Positions 1-11,722 are shown, counted from the stretch's first letter. The stretch is 64,000 bases of DNA from Dryocosmus kuriphilus (GCA_038277395.1 CM076194.1:133023230-133087229); one strand, 5' to 3'. Notes: generated from the sequence alone by a model not told the origin. A program made the numbers and translations.

Positions 1-1998
1 CTATCTAATTAGGTAGAATAACTACTTTAGTTTGTCAAACCGACTATCTGTAGGTAGTTGAGCTTACTAATGCAGTAAGTCGTATCTACTACTAAATTTG
101 TAGGTATGACTATTTTCTTTTTGGTACAGGGACTAATTAAAATAGCTGTCATTATACTATCGGAATCTGGATTAAAAGATCCCAATGGGCAAGCGGGCAT
201 CTTTTTTTTGGGGCGTCTTAGGGACGCTGAACATGAGCTGAATTTTCCATTAAGAAAGATTTTTTTCGGTCAAGAGAAAAAAAAATTGCAAAAGAACTGT
301 TGAATTTTCAAGAAAAAAGATGATTGCTCGAACAAAAAGAGTAATTTTATTCCTTACAACTACTTCGATTTTACGATTTCTTATACATACCTTCGAATGC
401 TTCGATGTAGTCTCCGAAGCCTAACCTTTCCAAAACTTGTGACACTTTCATAACTGCGATGTAAAAAATAACGAGCTCTAATTCATGTAATCTAACCTTG
501 TGTACCTGAATCAGACATCAGCCGAAATGCGTGTTATGACGGTCATATTTAACCGTTTTCCCTCGTTTTACCGCGCGTATGTTGGTACCTTTGTCGCACT
601 TTCAGTCGTACCAACCAAAATAGCAAATAAAATAGTTATGCCACCTACTTTATATTGTTAGGCAAATCAATGAGTAGTAGATATGACTAATTTATTAGTA
701 ATTCTGACTACTAAAACACTACTAACTTAAATTAATCACGAGTACTACAGACATACAGGCAGGTTGACTATTTGCTTAGTTGGCGTTACTAACTAAATAG
801 TCGTAAGAACCAATGAATGCTTTACTAATAAAAAAGTAGTAGCCCCAACTATTCATTTTTCTCAGTGTTGGGTGTATCATATCCTAATTTCATGACAAAA
901 AGGTTCATCCTCTGCTGCTATTTCGAAAATGAAAGTTTTATTACGCGCTTGATGAACGTGGAGAAAAAATTGGGGTGAACAGAAAAGCAAATAACTTTGT
1001 CGAGAAAAAATTGAATAAAAAATGCCAATGTAGGCAAGATTTAAGTATTCACGTCATAGTTATCTAATTGCAATGTTACCAGAAGTAAAAATAAAGAAAG
1101 GAGATGCCGCATGCACGCAAGTTCGTGATATTTCCCGCATTCGGAATACAATGTATATTGTATATTTATTTATAAATTCTCATTTTGAATCAGATTGAAG
1201 ATCATAAAAAATGCATTAAACGGATTTTAGTTTTGCTTTCTGGATAATGTTTTATGAAAAAGAGGATATCATATTTGAATTCTAAAATCGGATCGTTGAG
1301 GGATTTAATCTGCACGGTTATAAGTCGACAACGAAATTTGGTTGTTAAGTGTCTGGCCAAACTGGTTTCGACGATCCTTAGCCAATCTTTCTTTCTGCTT
1401 CTTTTAAACTCTTGATCCGGCTTCTCGTCTCCTTTAATTTTCTTAAGAAGTCGTTTCTGTAGATAACATCTACTCGAAATTGATCTTTCTAGACTACACA
1501 GTAGCCAAAAAGGATATCATATAGAAAGCCTGATAACTTTTGATCTCAAAGCAGAAGTTGAAGGTTGTCAACTTGAAAAAATGTGCGAGTCATATTAGGG
1601 TATAATAAGGGCGATAGTCCTATTCAAAAGTTTGTTTTTCCTTCCACATGCAAAAAGCTATCCTTCTAATATGTACTTTCATTTCATCCTAAAGTATGTT
1701 TTTTCAAAGAGAAAGTAAATTTTTCTGGATGAAGAATTGCTTTGAGCTTTATCTTTGAAGCTGGTTTGATATTTCACAAGCTCTTTGTCTACACATGGAT
1801 CCCCATTATAGCTCATCAAAGTCTCTCGCTACTCGAGGAAAAGCTTTACAATTACCAAAGTACCTTTGAACTTTTTTGAGTGTACTTAGCCGCGTTGTAG
1901 AGATAAAGGGAAAGGTTCTACTGTATGCAAAAGTTGTATGCTCTTGTATTGAGATAATAAATTTAATGAATTGACAAAATTTCTTCTTTAAAACTTGT
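1..1998. other. AT-rich intergenic DNA with scattered inverted motifs
   Basis: No convincing gene. In the first 850 bases the words TACTAATGCAGTAAGTCGTA and GAGTAGTAGATATGACTAAT, with variants of TAGTAGATA-GACT, recur in both orientations. This could be a decayed inverted-repeat element cut by the left window edge. From 850 to 1998 I see only short AT-rich open frames and no recognisable motif. Confidence 0.5.
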
Positions 1999-2084
1999 AA
2001 TTTGAACTTCGCGCTAGAATCGCGTAATACTGAGAGCTTATGTTTAAATGTGGCGTTACGATTTTGACGCGAAATTCGAATTCT
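1999..2084. repeat. ~85-bp palindromic MITE-like repeat, copy 1
   Basis: Imperfect inverted repeat. The left arm TTTGAACTTCGCGCTAGAAT pairs with a right arm whose reverse complement begins GAATTTCGCGTCAAAATCG. The loop contains TTATGTTTAAATGTGGCGTT. The same layout recurs at 6242-6324, 28337-28416 and 29620-29703, with half copies at 6972-7020, 20614-20650 and 63452-63503. This marks a dispersed short family that is independent of family A. Confidence 0.7.
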
Positions 2085-2913
2085 AATATTAGCAGAATAA
2101 TCCTCTAGTTTAATACTGATTAACTTAGTAACTTAGAAAGAGGATGATTAATTAAGTCATTACGAATAGACACTAAATAGCACTGACCGAGTCTTTGCCA
2201 CAGCGTTTTCTTGTCAATTTGTGATGAGGGGATTGAAGTCCCGCGGCAAAATGCTCTGGGAAAAGGCCTTAAAATATTCACGGTCTCGTATTTTCAGATG
2301 GTGTTTAGCAGGTTGGGTATAAGATAGGAGACAGAATACTCGGCCTCAGCTCGTAGCGTGTAGAGCTGTATAGAGGCAAAAAGAGGGAGTCAGAGGTAGT
2401 ATGCAAGAGTAAGAGAAGTAGCATGCATGCATATTTCATGTAAAATCGTCGTTGGAAACTCGCGTGTAGCGCGTGCGTTTTATCTACTTAGTATTCGCGT
2501 GCAGAGGACGACCTGCAACCAAGAATTGACCCTCTTGTTTTCAACCGCCCTTCCAACACCCCAAGAACTACCCTTCCTGACCGCAAGATGTTAAACACGC
2601 ATTGCCACTTGAAGAGAATTCTTTAGTCATAGAATCCGTTCTTCTTTATCGAGGAAGGGGTCACAAGACTCTGACCTACGTCATTGATCTAGACAGTTTT
2701 ATAGAATCTGGAAAATGCGTCAGACAATAAAAAAAGGATGACAGGATTGCTACACGATCAATACAAGTAGATTTTTAAACTACTTATCTGTAGCAACCCT
2801 GGATTAGATAGTATGAAATTTAAATTTCGCGCGCTATAATCAAATTGCATTTTCTCTGGAAATTCTTGTTGACATACTATCGTTGTGCTCAGCACGATGT
2901 GATACGTAAAGTC
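2085..2913. other. Gene-free stretch
   Basis: Ordinary AT-rich DNA with no supported gene. A slightly GC-richer patch around 2320-2560 has no long open frame and no recognised motif. The last ~150 bases lead into the GC-rich head of the first family A copy. Confidence 0.4.
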
Positions 2914-4100
2914 TTTGCTCGCGCGCTTCGCGCGAAGTGTGAGCGTGCCTAGGGCGCGCGTCGTCTGTTGGCACTCGCGCTTCGCGCTCGATAAATTATT
3001 CACCTCGCGCTACGCGCTCGGTGTTTATGGATCCTATAAACCTTTACATTAAAAATTCCAAAAGGAACTATTTTACTTAAGGCTCTATCGCCCTTAAGGA
3101 ATACATTCTCATCATGACACTCGCGCTTCGCGCTCGATAATAACATTTTTTTAAAACACATTGTAGATTGGTAAAGTTTTTTTGTGATTTTCCAAATTTT
3201 CACAATACAGGATTTCGATTCTTAAAAGTAAAACGATGAGTCTTATAAATAAATTGTATAGCTCTTTCCAAGGTGAAAAATTTTGCTTATTAATATTTTC
3301 TCATATCTTGCAAAGTTTTGCTAAAAAGTGGTTTTCTTTATACTTCATAACATATTTCACGAATAACTCAAAAACTACGCGTCTGCTCAAAAAAATGATA
3401 GAGAGCAAATTTGTAGAACTTTTTACGGCGAACAACTTTATTTATTATCATTTTTCCGTATCTTGCATAGTTTGGCGGGAAATTTGAAAATTTTGATTTT
3501 TAATAACGTTTTATCGATTAAAACAAAAACCGTGCATTTTACCAAAAAATGGTTAAAACAAAATTTGTAGATATTTTTGAATTGAACAACTTTGTTCTTT
3601 ACCAATTTTTTGTATCTTGAATATTTTGGCGGGAAACCAGAGTTTTTTAATTTTAATAGCGTTTTCTTGATTAAAACAAAAACTGTTCATTTTATCAAAA
3701 AACGGTTAAGACAAAATTTGTAGATATTTCTGAGATGAACAATTTTACTTTCTTACATTTTTTTGTATCTCTCATAGTTTAGCCGGAAAATGGATTTTTT
3801 TATTTTGTGAAAACAGTTTTTGATGGATAAAACCATAACCGTTGGTCAAAAACCGCTGGTTAACGAACTCGTCCTTTCTTTTTACCCCTTAAAGAAGTGT
3901 ACCAAAGTGCATTCCAATCCGAGTAATCCTTCGAAAGTTATCGCGGTCACAGACGACGACGACAACGACGACAACAGACAGATAGACACGGTCGTAAAAA
4001 CCGTTTTTCTGACTCAGGGGGTCTCAAAACGTGGAGATTTCATGAAATCCGCGAAAGTCAAATTTTACATAAATCTAATACCTTCTCTGATGAGAATGTA
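2914..4100 (+). mobile_element. Family A repeat, copy 1 (head-to-tail, plus)
   Basis: Starts in the GC-rich head (CTCGCGCGCTTCGCGCGAAG) without the terminal GCCCGC hairpin, so it is slightly truncated on the left. It then carries GCGC-TTC-GCGC palindromes, the conserved stem CTTAAGG-CTCTATCG-CCTTAAG near 3076-3098, ACATTCTCATC, and four diverged ~150-bp monomers sharing GTATCTTGCATAGTTTGGCG. A GAC/AAC-rich tract near 3952-3975 follows. It ends exactly at the conserved GATGAGAATGTAAAAA. Open frames at 3236-3487 and 3820-4101 are the same words seen in other copies and are not judged to be genes. Confidence 0.85.
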
Positions 4101-5484
4101 AAAATTGAACGTGATTTTCTCCTCTTGTGATTATAGTTGAGATTTTGTATTTCATTTTTATCATTGAATTTCATTTTGATTTCGGGATCGTAATTCCAAA
4201 CAGAGGCTGACAGCCTATACACATTTTAAAGAAGTTCTGCCTGCTTTTCACTTTAAACTTTAATAAAATATTTATAGTTTGTGTTATTGTTGATTTATAC
4301 TCTTCAGACGAAAAAAAGACGCAAGGTTATAAAAGTGTGACAAGTGGTTTGGAATAGATGTTGGATTTCAAGCCAAGTGAAAGTTATATCTACCTGTAAT
4401 GAATCCCGAATTTCAGCAAGAGTAAGAGATACCTTTCTAATTTGCATACCATATCAATTTTGAATATGCTTTTCATGATTATTTATTATTCTTTCTACAG
4501 TTACACATAAGCTGCACAAAGAAAAAAGTTGCGACATCTTTAGGATGTATACATATATACACTGCATCGAACACAGCGAACATGTGCCCGATGAAATAAT
4601 TCGATATATGCTTCAAGGTCCTTCACAAGTGCAATTAAAAAAGATAAGAAAAAAGAGAGACTGCCTGGCCGGCCATGATTGACATCATCTGTTTATCATG
4701 AAAAGATGAAATAACGACGACGATCGATGCCTTGTTTGACAATACGATACGTGCTCAGTACAACAGTTTCCGCCAGTTGCAGCGGGAAGCAACATACAGC
4801 GACATTTCATGTGAAGTTTATGAGTCATTGTTTGAATGCATCAACGATTTTTATACCGCTGGAATTGTTAAGGTCATTAAACGCACATGTTTTATATCAT
4901 ATATGCAATCAGAGAAAAAAGAGAAACTCTATAATATAAATTCAATAAGCTTACGTATAATACATATTTCTAGAAAATATTCACAAACTTCGATACACGA
5001 ATCTTGCCAACAATTGTTAATTGTCCTACGTCTCTTCTATGACTCTCTTGTATGAGGTCTTTTCTATAATAACAGTATAGCTTATTCTGATATTCCTATA
5101 TCTACAAGATAAGGCAATGCCGTTATACCAATCATAGCAAAGCAAAATATCGCAACAAAAGATTGATATTTTTGAAGCCTTTTTATTCATTGCACTCAAC
5201 AATAACGAAGTATTTCAGGACACATAATCGTGAGAAGCTGTTGCGATTGCACGTTAGAGAAAGTAATCTCTATAGTTGGTCTGCCGTTGTGTCGCAGGTG
5301 TGATTGGTTGGTTGGTTGTTCGATCGGTCAACAATCTCTTGCCTGTTTGAGACGTGAAATTCGTCACATTTTTAATTACAATCAAGTTAAGAGATACTGC
5401 CCGTCATAGTTTATTATCTCAAAAGTAAATTCTGTTTTCGGCTATCCAATGTCCGTAATACTCTCTAAAGAATCAGTCTGGAAT
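4101..5484. other. Gene-free stretch
   Basis: AT-rich sequence between family A copy 1 and a hairpin repeat. Overlapping short frames at 4727-5055 have no recognisable domain. Nothing else supported. Confidence 0.4.
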
Positions 5485-5690
5485 GGTGACTGAATCAAAA
5501 CAGTAAGGATCTTCATTAATTAACAGTGAAATATCACTGATTAGCACTGCGAGTTTCCACGGATGTTAATCAGTAAAACTCAGAATTCACTGATTCAATT
5601 CAGTGAAAGTGATCACTGTCAATCTGTGATACTTCACTTTTAATTAGTGAAAATCCTGACTGATTTGACTCATTGGCTCATTTTTCACTG
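5485..5690. repeat. Hairpin (foldback) MITE-like repeat
   Basis: Roughly 200-bp imperfect inverted repeat rich in CACTGATT/AATCAGTG. The left arm contains CAGTAAGGATCTTCATTAAT and CAGTGAAATATCACTGATT. The reverse complement of the right arm contains CAGTCAGGATTTTCACTAAT and AAGTGAAGTATCACAGATT. No coding capacity. Ends are approximate and no clear target-site duplication was found. Confidence 0.55.
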
Positions 5691-6241
5691 ATTCAAATTT
5701 AGAGCGTAGAGTTTCGGACTAGATAATTGATCGACAGGGAGTATTTTCGTGCTCCCTTTCATGGTGCAGATGATTCAAACATTTCTGAAAATTAAAAGAA
5801 AAATTATTTTAAGATAGCAGATATTAACTTTCTGAAAACGCTTTTCTGGACTTATTGGGAGAGTACAAAATTGGAATGGTAATAAAATAGCGTTTCGTAA
5901 CAATAGACTCGTAACTCGCGACGTCATGTTAGACCGCACCTGCTTAAACTATTTAAATATCTGTAAAGTTGCTTTGTATATGATTCCAAACCCAATCATC
6001 ACAGCCTACGCCCCCTTTCGCTTTGGGTTCTTGGCAGAGTCAACAATAAACGACGATCACCTTATATCCCCATCTCTCAAACGCACATTAGACTTTCCAA
6101 AGCCGACCTTAAACGGCCTTAACCCTGTTACTAGACAACGCAGATTTGTTAGTCAATTAGGCAGCGGTATTTTCTCGCCTGAGGAAAAAAACACCCAGAC
6201 GATTTTAGCTTCTTTCTAGTCTTCGCAAATGGAAAATCTTA
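5691..6241. other. Gene-free stretch
   Basis: A frame at 5926-6219 on the plus strand shows no known motif, and codon content does not distinguish it from chance. Nothing else supported. Confidence 0.35.
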
Positions 6242-6324
6242 CATTCAAATTTCACGCTGCGATGTCGTAAAATTTGGGGCTTATGTTTAAATGTGGCATT
6301 ATAATTGTAACGAGAAATTTAATT
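6242..6324. repeat. ~85-bp palindromic MITE-like repeat, copy 2
   Basis: Contains TTATGTTTAAATGTGGCATT between arms CATTCAAATTTCACGC and a degraded GAGAAATTTAATT arm. It is homologous to the copy at 1999-2084, with the loop word preserved almost exactly. Confidence 0.6.
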
Positions 6325-7175
6325 AGCCTTTGAGCATGAGGGGGTTATCATTGTTTAGGTCATAAAACTTATAAATATTTTTAGAAAAAAGAGAAAAGAT
6401 ACGCAAATTAGAAGAGAAGACAACGAGTGAATCGAAAGATCAGCGTTTGTGCTCCTTTATGCAAACCTTTAGGATTAGATCCGGATTCTTGAGGAGCGTG
6501 AGAGGCAGAGATAAAAAAAGAGAAGGTTATAGAAAAAAGAGGGGGGAGCTCTTGTCAAGAGAAGGGTATGGGTAGAAGGATAGATGAGCGGAACAAGAGA
6601 GATAGTAATACGCACTCCAGATCAGAGGGAGGGAAAAGCAAGTCGGCGAAAGTGTTCTACTAATTACACTCAGCGGCCCTCATCGCTACTGATATTAACC
6701 AATTTAACTGGTTTGACCACGCAAAAAGCCGGATCTCCTCCCAACTCCCAACCTTCAGTTTTAAAAAAATGATGTGAGAAGCTTCCACCTCTCCAGATTT
6801 CACTTGTTCGTCCTGGAATCACTCAATATTGTTATTTTTAAAAAGTTTGAAAAACGCTACATTATAATATAGATTAAACTAATTCTATTAGCGTAATAAA
6901 GTGTATTAGTGTACATTTTATTTGAAAAAATATTGCCCGTAACTCTTAAAACGAAAAAATAATATATTGCTATTTGAATTTCGCGCCAGGATCGCAATAC
7001 CGTGCGTAAACATAACCTCTAACCTTAGCATGATTCACAGGGCTGGCCTCCGAGTTGAAACTGTACCTTGTGTTGACCGCAGCCGAATGGCGGCGCTGAT
7101 CGTTCTTCAGGCGTAGATTAATTAAAATTCATGGGAAAGTACGTAAGAATCTAATTTTCTTGGAATAAAAACCAT
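6325..7175. other. Gene-free stretch with a half repeat
   Basis: No supported gene. Purine-rich patch 6480-6610. A half copy of the ~85-bp palindromic family lies at 6972-7020 (TTTGAATTTCGCGCCAGGAT followed by AAACATAACCTC). The rest is unremarkable AT-rich DNA. Confidence 0.4.
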
Positions 7176-7540
7176 CCCAAATGCGAAATCACAAACGGCC
7201 CAACGTTGAGCCAGTACTGGCAAAGATGTTGCCGAGACTTGGCCGTCAGTGCTGCGCCATTACCGAAATGATATCTAAGGGCTGCACTTGGCGGCCAAGA
7301 CTTTGCCGCTACTTAGCCGCCTTCACTTGCCCGTCACTGGCTGCCAGTATTGGCTCGAAAGCAGCATATGTTAGTGGCCCATTACACTGAGAATTTACAA
7401 TGAAAAAATAAAAATAAATGTTATAAAGAAAATTATTAAGAACACAATTTATTCGTAGAAATATTATGAATATGCTTATAACTAATTGATATTTGTAAAT
7501 TTTTAACGCTTATATAACAAATAAAATTTCACACGCAACA

Positions 7541-7607
7541 CGGGGGGAAGCGAACGCACGACCTATGGGACGCGAGTCAGCAATCTAACCATTACCCTAA
7601 CTCATGA
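7541..7607 (-). repeat. tRNA-like RNA polymerase III promoter (SINE head candidate)
   Basis: On the minus strand the A-box-like GGTAATGGTTAGATTGCTGA is followed after a tRNA-like spacing by the B-box-like GTGCGTTCGCTTCC. The latter fits the GGTTCGANTCC consensus with few changes. The 5' part TTAGGGTAATGGTTAG resembles a D arm. The anticodon stem does not pair well, so this is not a functional tRNA. A tRNA-derived SINE or tRNA pseudogene is more likely. It lies in the AT-rich left half of the 7176-8686 element. Confidence 0.45.
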
Positions 7608-8019
7608 GATGGTGTGTCCTACATTTTTCCACAATGCACTCAATCCTACATAAATATCAAAATATCTCGAGATACTTTTCATCAATAAACGCTTTTGCGT
7701 TAACAATAAATAAAATATGTATATGCATTTTTTAATATTTTTAATGTTCAGTTTTACAAAAAGTAAAGCCGTAGTATTGATTGATATAATAGAATATTTT
7801 ATTGTCAGAACAAAAATTTTTTGTGCCAAAAAAAAACTCTGTCGGTACTGTAGCAGTGCCGAATTAATATCTTGTTTAATTATTCATGGTTATGATATTA
7901 TTTTTCTAATGATTGGCATATTTTACGTAACTTTTTATTTACACAGAAAAATAGGTTTTCAATCTTTTTTTTTACGGAAAATTTAGTGTTCGGTAATTCC
8001 TTAACTCCTTAATTCGGCC

Positions 8020-8515
8020 GTTACTCGGCCGAACTTTGGCTTTTTAACTTACAACTTGGTTTGCCAGAATAATGCCGACTTTCGGCCCAGTAAAGTGCCA
8101 TCGCTGGGCCAGATTCTGGCTTTTCTACTTCTAACATGGTTTGTCGTAGTAATTTCGACTTTGGGCCCTTTGATGGGCCGTTACTGGGCCAGAGTCTGGC
8201 TTTTTGACTTCCCGCAGTATGGTTTGCCAGAGTAATGCCGACTTTCGACCTTGTAATGGGCCGTTACTGGGCCAGATTTTGGCTTTTTTACTTCTAACAT
8301 GGTTTGCCGGAGTAATGCCGACTTTCAGCCGAGTAAAATGCCATCACTGGGCCAGATTCTTGCTTTTCTAATTCTAACATGGGTTGACGCAGTAATTTCG
8401 ATTTTCGGCCCTTTGATGGGCCGTTACTGGGCCGGGCTGTGGCTTTTTGACTTCCAACATGGTTTGCCGGAGTAATGCCGGCTTTCGGCCCTGTAATATG
8501 CCATTGCTGAGCCAA
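8020..8515. repeat. 80-bp tandem repeat array (~6 copies)
   Basis: CTGGGCC (CTGAGCC in the last unit) recurs at 8104, 8184, 8267, 8347, 8427 and 8507, a period of 80 bp (one unit of 83). Alternating units carry TTCTACTTCTAACATGG or TTTTGACTTCCAACATGG, giving a partial 160-bp higher-order pattern. The units are GC-richer than the surroundings. They form the subterminal part of the 7176-8686 element. Confidence 0.8.
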
Positions 8516-9146
8516 GCTTCGGCAGAAGCTTGGCAAATTTAAAATGCCAATGTGCTGTGCCAGTACTGGGACAACACTGGGCCGATTTGATCGCTGATAT
8601 TGGTCCAGTAACATTGGCCGACACTTGGCTGCCAAGATTGGTCTAGTACTGGACCATGTTTTCAGTACCGGCAATTCGCACTTGGGATATCATCAAAATT
8701 TCATTTACATGGCATTAATATAAAAAGTTTTTAATATTATTAAAAGCAATATTTACTGACATGTAAGGAGAAATTTTTTACTTTTGGACGAAAATTCGCT
8801 TCCGATGTCTGGCGGGAAGTTCAAATCAAAGATTTGTTATTGGCACTAAAATCTTGATATTGTTATTTCTTGTCATTACTAAATATAAACATTATGTTAA
8901 TATAATAACATTATCAATGATGAACAGTAAAAAATTAAAATTTAACAAAATTAAAGCGAATATTTTCTTTAAGTTACAAAAAACAAAAAAAACGAGATTT
9001 AAGTATAAAATTATAGAGGGACTATAGGACTATAGAATTTTCTTAATAGTTCATTTTTAGTCCATAAATAATTTCATATTCATTCTCCTAATTTTTGTTC
9101 TTACATCAAAGAAATACTTTTTAAATTTTTCCTTAATTTTAATTCT

Positions 9147-9961
9147 TTACATTCTCATCAGAGAAGGTATCAGATTTATGTAAAATTTGACTTTCGCGGA
9201 TTTCATGAAATCTCCACGTTTTGAGACCTCCTGAATCCGAAAAAAAACGGTTTTTACGACGGTGTCTGTCTGTCTGTTGTCGTCGTTGTCGCCGTTGTCG
9301 TTGTCTGTGGTCGCGATAACTTTCGAAGGACTAATCGGATTGGAGTGCGCTTTGGTACACTTCTTTAAGGGGTAAAAAGAAAGGATGAGTTCTTTAACCA
9401 GCGGTTTTTGACCAACGATTATGGTTTTATCAATCAAAAACAGTTTTCACAAAATCAAAAAATCCATTTTCCGGCTAAACTATGAGAGATACAAAAAAAT
9501 TTAAGAGAATAAAATTGTTAATCTTAAAAAAATCTACCAATTTTGTCTTAACCGTTTTTTGATAAAATGAACGGTTTTTGTTTTAATCAAGAAAACGCTA
9601 TTAAAATTAAGAAACTCTGGTTTCCCGCCAAACTATTCAAGATACGAAAAAAAACGGTAATGAGCAAAGTTGTTCGCCTTAAAAAAAATCTACAAATTTG
9701 ATCTCTATCATTTTTTTGAGCAGACGCGTAGTTTTTGAGTTATTCGTGAAATATGTTATGAAATATAAAGAAAACCACTTTTCAACAAAACTATGCAAGA
9801 TATGAGAAAATATCAACAAGCAGAATTGTTCACCTTGGAAAGAGCTACAAAATTTATGTATAAGATTCATCGTTTTACTTTTAAGAATCAAAATCCTCTA
9901 TTGTGAAAATTTGGAAAATCACTAAAAAACTTTACCAATCTACAATGTGTTTTAAAAAAAT
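9147..9961 (-). mobile_element. Family A repeat, copy 2 (minus)
   Basis: Begins with the tail in reverse (TTACATTCTCATCAGAGAAGG). The GTC/GTT-rich tract lies near 9260-9310, followed by diverged monomers with CGCCAAACTAT words. It ends near the GC-rich head it shares head-to-head with the next copy. It lacks its own GC-rich head. Confidence 0.8.
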
Positions 9962-11212
9962 TTGCCCGCTTCGCGGGTACATTCTCATCGCGCGCCGCGC
10001 TTCGCGCTCGACATTTGATTCGCGCTCGATACGTTATTTACGGCACTCGCGCTTGCGCTCGATAGATTATTCACCTCGCGCTACGCGCTCGGTGTGTATG
10101 GATCGTATATACCTTTAAATTAAAAATTACAAAAGAAATTATTTTACTTAAGGCTCTATCGCCCTTAAGGAATACATTCTCATCATGACACTCGCGCTTC
10201 GCGCTCGATAATTACATTTTTTTAAAACACATTGTAGATTGGTAAAGCTCTTTGTGATTTTGCAAATTTTCACAATACAGGATTTCGTTTCTTAAAAGTA
10301 AAACGATGAGTCTTATAAATAAATTTTGTAGCTCTTTCCAAGGTGAACAATTCTGCTTGTTAATATTTTCTCATATCTTGCATAGTTTTGCTGAAAAGTG
10401 GTTTTCTTTATATTTCATAACATATTTCACGAATAACTCACAAAACTACGCGTCTGCTCAAAAAAATGATAGAGATCAAATTTGTAGATTTTTTTAAGGC
10501 GAACAACTTTGTTTACTATTATTTTTCCGTATCTTGCATAGTTTGGCGTGAAATTTGAAAATCTTGATTTTCAATAACGTTTTATCGATTAAAACAAAAA
10601 CCGTGAATTTTTTCAAAAAATGATTAAAACAAAATTTGTATATCTTTTTAAATTGAACAACTTTGTTCTTTACCATTTTTTTGTATCTTGAATATTTTGG
10701 CGGGAAACCAGAGTTTTTTAATTTTAATAGCGTTTTCTTGATTAAAACAAAAACCGTTCATTTTATCAAAAAACAGTTAAGACAAAATTTGTAGATTTTT
10801 TTGGGATGAACAATTTCACTTTCTTACATTTTTTTTGTATCTCTCATAGTTTAGCCGGACAATTGATTTTTTGATTTTGTGAAAATCGTTTTTGATGGAT
10901 AAAACCATAACCGTTGGTCAAAAACCGCTGGTTAACGAACTCGTCCTTTCTTTTTACCCCTTAAAGAAGAGTACCAAAGCGCAGTCTAATCCGATTAGTC
11001 TTCGAAAGTTATCGTGGGAAAAGTCTCCGACGACGACGACAACAACGACAACTACGACGACGACGACAACGACAACAGACAGACAGACACCGTCGTAAAA
11101 ACCGTTTTTTCGGATTCAGGAGGTCTCAAAACGTGGAGATTTCATGATATCCGTAAAAGTCAAATTTTACATAAATCTAAAACCTTCTCTGATGAGAATG
11201 TAAGAATGTAAT
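9962..11212 (+). mobile_element. Family A repeat, copy 3 (plus, near full length)
   Basis: Starts at the hairpin GCCCGCTTCGCGGG at 9964, then ACATTCTCATC, GCGC palindromes, and the stem CTTAAGG-CTCTATCG-CCTTAAG near 10146. Four ~150-bp monomers and an expanded GAC/AAC tract at 11025-11090 follow. The tail is GATGAGAATGTAAGAATG. The frame at 10892-11098 repeats words seen in other copies. Variation concentrated in the trinucleotide tract argues against protein selection. Confidence 0.85.
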
Positions 11213-11416
11213 TATCGAGCGCGAAGCGCGAGTGTCATGATGAGAATGTATTCCTTAAGGGCGATAGAGCCTTGAGTAAAATAATTTGTTTTGTAATTTT
11301 TAATTTAAAGGTTTATACGATCCATAAACACCGAGCGCGTAGCGCGTGGTGAATAATCTATCGAGCGCGAAGCGCGCGATGAGAATGTGCCCACGAAGCG
11401 GGCAGATTTTTATTGA
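11213..11416 (-). mobile_element. Family A head fragment (minus)
   Basis: Reverse-oriented head only. It carries CGAGCGCGAAGCGCGAG, the CTTAAG stem, then GATGAGAATGTGCCCACGAA and GCGGGCAGATTTTT. It abuts the tail of copy 3 directly, so it is either a truncated copy or a rearranged end. Confidence 0.75.
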
Positions 11417-11713
11417 TAATATAATACTAACATAATATTTTAATTTAATCATTGCAGTGAATATTAATATTTGAATGGAGATAACAAGTCTGTGGTTTGA
11501 ACTTCCATACATACATCGGAAGCGAATTTTCGTCCAAAGGTCAAGCATTCCTCCTTTCTTTACAGAAAATATTGCTTTCAATAATAATATAAGAGTCGGC
11601 TATAGTGGCCGACTTTCAATGAAATGTCTTATAAATTACGATTAACATATGATTTTGATGTGTGTATTTTTTAAGGTGAGGCTCACATCAGAGTACATAC
11701 GTTATTACTCAAA

Positions 11714-11722
11714 ACGTTATTA

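Larger units (their letters stand above)
7176..8686. mobile_element. TIR element with GGCCCA-type subrepeats
   Basis: Left end CCCAAATGCGAAATCAC and right end (reverse complement) CCCAAGTGCGAATTGCC form imperfect terminal inverted repeats. They continue inward with shared words such as CCAGTACTGGCA and GGCCAA-rich DNA for roughly 150-200 bp on each side. The right half holds an 80-bp tandem array and the left half a tRNA-like SINE. There is no transposase, so it is non-autonomous. AT immediately flanks both ends, but a longer target-site duplication is not convincing and I do not assign a superfamily. Confidence 0.6.
8731..11592. mobile_element. Large inverted-repeat structure enclosing two family A copies
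   Basis: About 90-bp arms at 8731-8826 and 11496-11592 are reverse complements. A perfect 23-bp core lies at 8786-8808 and 11513-11535 (GGACGAAAATTCGCTTCC...). The outer ends read TTAATATTATTAAAAGCAAT on both sides. Between the arms lie a minus copy and a plus copy of family A arranged head to head. Either an inverted-repeat element captured both copies, or the pair forms a larger compound foldback. No coding region is present. Confidence 0.6.

Noticed and set aside
3236..3487. Second recurrent frame (MSLINKFCSSFQGEQF...) in family A as a membrane protein
   Set aside because: It is a translation of AT-rich ~150-bp monomers. It is found in both directions across copies and loses its start or stop in several of them.
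3820..4101. Recurrent ~90-residue frame (MMDKTITVGQKPLVNEL...) in many family A copies as a possible conserved gene
   Set aside because: The frame recurs because the DNA is repeated. It is frameshifted or stopped in several copies, its second half is a translated GAC/AAC microsatellite, and there is no known domain or third-position bias that I can see.
9962..10100. GC-rich palindromes as bacterial REP/BIME sequences or an endosymbiont insertion
   Set aside because: They sit inside repeats whose remaining parts are AT-rich and nested with eukaryotic transposons. No bacterial genes are present.
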